Made by a program: the position numbers and the translations under genes
Assembly (NCBI RefSeq): GCF_013248905.1
Contig: NZ_JABRVS010000001.1
Span: 806,001 to 870,000 of the forward strand
Direction: 5' to 3'
Source: Shewanella sp. VB17
Lineage (GTDB): Bacteria > Pseudomonadota > Gammaproteobacteria > Enterobacterales > Shewanellaceae
Length of the DNA: 64,000 bases
Notes under the pieces: model-generated
Databases searched by the model: none
The model's input: only the letters and a program-made list of their open reading frames with translations
Told to the model about the DNA's origin: nothing
In this document: piece by piece, positions 62,991 through 64,000 of the stretch
Position numbering within the stretch: position 1 is the stretch's first letter
Layout: every line of letters starts with the position of its first letter

Positions 62991-64000
62991 ATGAGTATTT
63001 CCATGAAAAAATGTATCGCAGTATTTTTATATATATGTTGTTTTTTGCATTCCTATGCTTATGCAGAAGAAGGTTTACATAAAAAAGGGTTGTCTTCTTT
63101 AAATACAAAGGAGATAGGTCGTGTTGAAATTGTTATTACTAGTCCAGAAGGAATAACCGATGGCAAGGTGCCTAAGGGGACATTTGTCACTTATACAGCT
63201 TTAGCTTACGATATTGATTCTGATAATCCGACCGATGTAACAGAAGATACTGAGTGGTTGAGTTCCAATGAAGAGGTTTTTGAACCGACAAATTATGTTG
63301 GGAATGTTTTTAAGGCCGTCGGAGATATTGATTATCAAGCTGGGATCTCAGCCGTATATGATGGTGTACCAAGTCAAGTCGATGTGTTAACGATTACGGC
63401 TAGGGAATTATTGAGTATAGAAATTAAATCTGTAACACCTACAGCTGAAATTAGCCAAGATATTCCAAAAGGGTTGTCAGTGCGTTATGTGGCAATAGGA
63501 CATTACAGTGGTGAGTTTAGTGAGGATATTACTGCTAATCCTGATCTAATCTGGAGTTCGAGTCACTCAGATGTCTTTAAACCCGATAGTTTATGGCCAA
63601 ATATTTTCGAGGCCATTGGTGAGGAAGGTGAGTCCAGTGATATTACGGCATCTATGGCGCTGGATAATAAGACAGATCCGATTACAAGTAATACCGACAC
63701 GCCTGTGGTTTCTGCAGCTATTTTGGAGAGCATTACTATAAGTGCGACCAGGCCTGAGCGAGAGTTAAATCAAAATGTGGCTAAAGGTTTGTCGGTAACG
63801 TACACGGCGATGGGGGCTTTTTCTGACGGAGAGCATAATATTACCGATGATGTGGTTTGGTCGAACAGCAATTCTTTGGCTTTCTCACAAAGTGGTAGTG
63901 CCAACAATATCTTCACAGCCACAGGGGATACAGATGATGCAAGTGATGTGGGTGCATCATTGGATCAGGGCAGTGATAATATAGTCAGTGATATTGATAC
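62991..64000 (+). CDS. secreted Ig-like repeat protein, family member 3 (cut by window end)
   Basis: The frame is open from an ATG at 62991 (or 63003) to the right edge, so at least 336 residues are seen and the end is missing. A signal peptide (IAVFLYICCFLHSYAYA) is followed by three repeats. They begin PKGTFVTYTALAYDIDSD, PKGLSVRYVAIGHYSGE and AKGLSVTYTAMGAFSDG, and each ends with a W.SS block and IFxAxGExxxxSDITASM. Its layout is the same as in the two preceding genes, and it probably ends with the same C-terminal module outside the window. Confidence 0.8.
   Translation, partial: MSISMKKCIAVFLYICCFLHSYAYAEEGLHKKGLSSLNTKEIGRVEIVITSPEGITDGKVPKGTFVTYTALAYDIDSDNPTDVTEDTEWLSSNEEVFEPTNYVGNVFKAVGDIDYQAGISAVYDGVPSQVDVLTITARELLSIEIKSVTPTAEISQDIPKGLSVRYVAIGHYSGEFSEDITANPDLIWSSSHSDVFKPDSLWPNIFEAIGEEGESSDITASMALDNKTDPITSNTDTPVVSAAILESITISATRPERELNQNVAKGLSVTYTAMGAFSDGEHNITDDVVWSNSNSLAFSQSGSANNIFTATGDTDDASDVGASLDQGSDNIVSDID

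Overview
The window looks like chromosomal DNA of a marine gammaproteobacterium of the Shewanella type. The basis is the AT-rich but well-coded sequence, the metJ-metB-metL-metF order with MetJ operators, DUF2999, DUF3012 and DUF6435 proteins, a RegB/RegA-like pair and a vibriolysin-type M4 protease. This assignment is inference from gene content; no search was run. I saw no rRNA, tRNA or CRISPR array.

Layout. 1-3.9 kb: the 3' part of an HD-GYP signalling gene, convergent with an aroQ-accB-accC operon. 3.9-8.6 kb: a long non-coding stretch carrying a short copy of arfB, a lipoprotein alkylsulfatase, an intact IS903-group IS5 element with exact 9-bp target duplications sitting in the loop of a hairpin, and full-length arfB. 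8.8-15.8 kb: a small DUF3012 lipoprotein and an HME-RND metal-efflux operon (small Cys/His-rich periplasmic protein, CzcC-, CzcB- and CzcA-like), closed by a terminator. 15.9-23.9 kb: a DUF2999 gene and then nine tandem, same-strand paralogues of about 250-260 residues that look like secreted substrate-binding proteins with no transporter genes. Each has its own CTAYRCT (sigma-S-like) -10 element 32-41 nt before the start codon. 24.5-31 kb: secreted M4 protease, M1 aminopeptidase with a coupled DUF6702 protein, and a frameshifted mepA. 31-41.8 kb: a cysteine desulfurase / persulfide-dioxygenase-like / rhodanese triple fusion, a YhcH-type protein, a Lon N-domain protein, an RluA-type pseudouridine synthase, a PhoD-like phosphatase, a large alkaline-phosphatase-superfamily exoprotein and a DedA protein. 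42-45.7 kb: three secreted proteins, one C39-like peptidase and two unrecognised. 45.8-50.8 kb: an RmlD-like reductase coupled to a RegB/RegA-type two-component system, then a TonB-dependent receptor. 50.9-52.4 kb: a DUF6435 gene, a SWIM-finger gene that has lost its 5' end, a small unknown gene and a 27-bp palindrome. 52.4-57.6 kb: the methionine cluster metJ / metB-metL / metF. 57.6-64 kb: an alpha/beta hydrolase and three successive secreted proteins made of bacterial Ig-like repeats, the last cut by the window edge.

Most promising for something undescribed: the nine-gene binding-protein array with its repeated sigma-S-like promoters. Next are the triple sulfur-transfer fusion, the Ig-like family with a shared C-terminal module, and the IS insertion into a palindrome loop.
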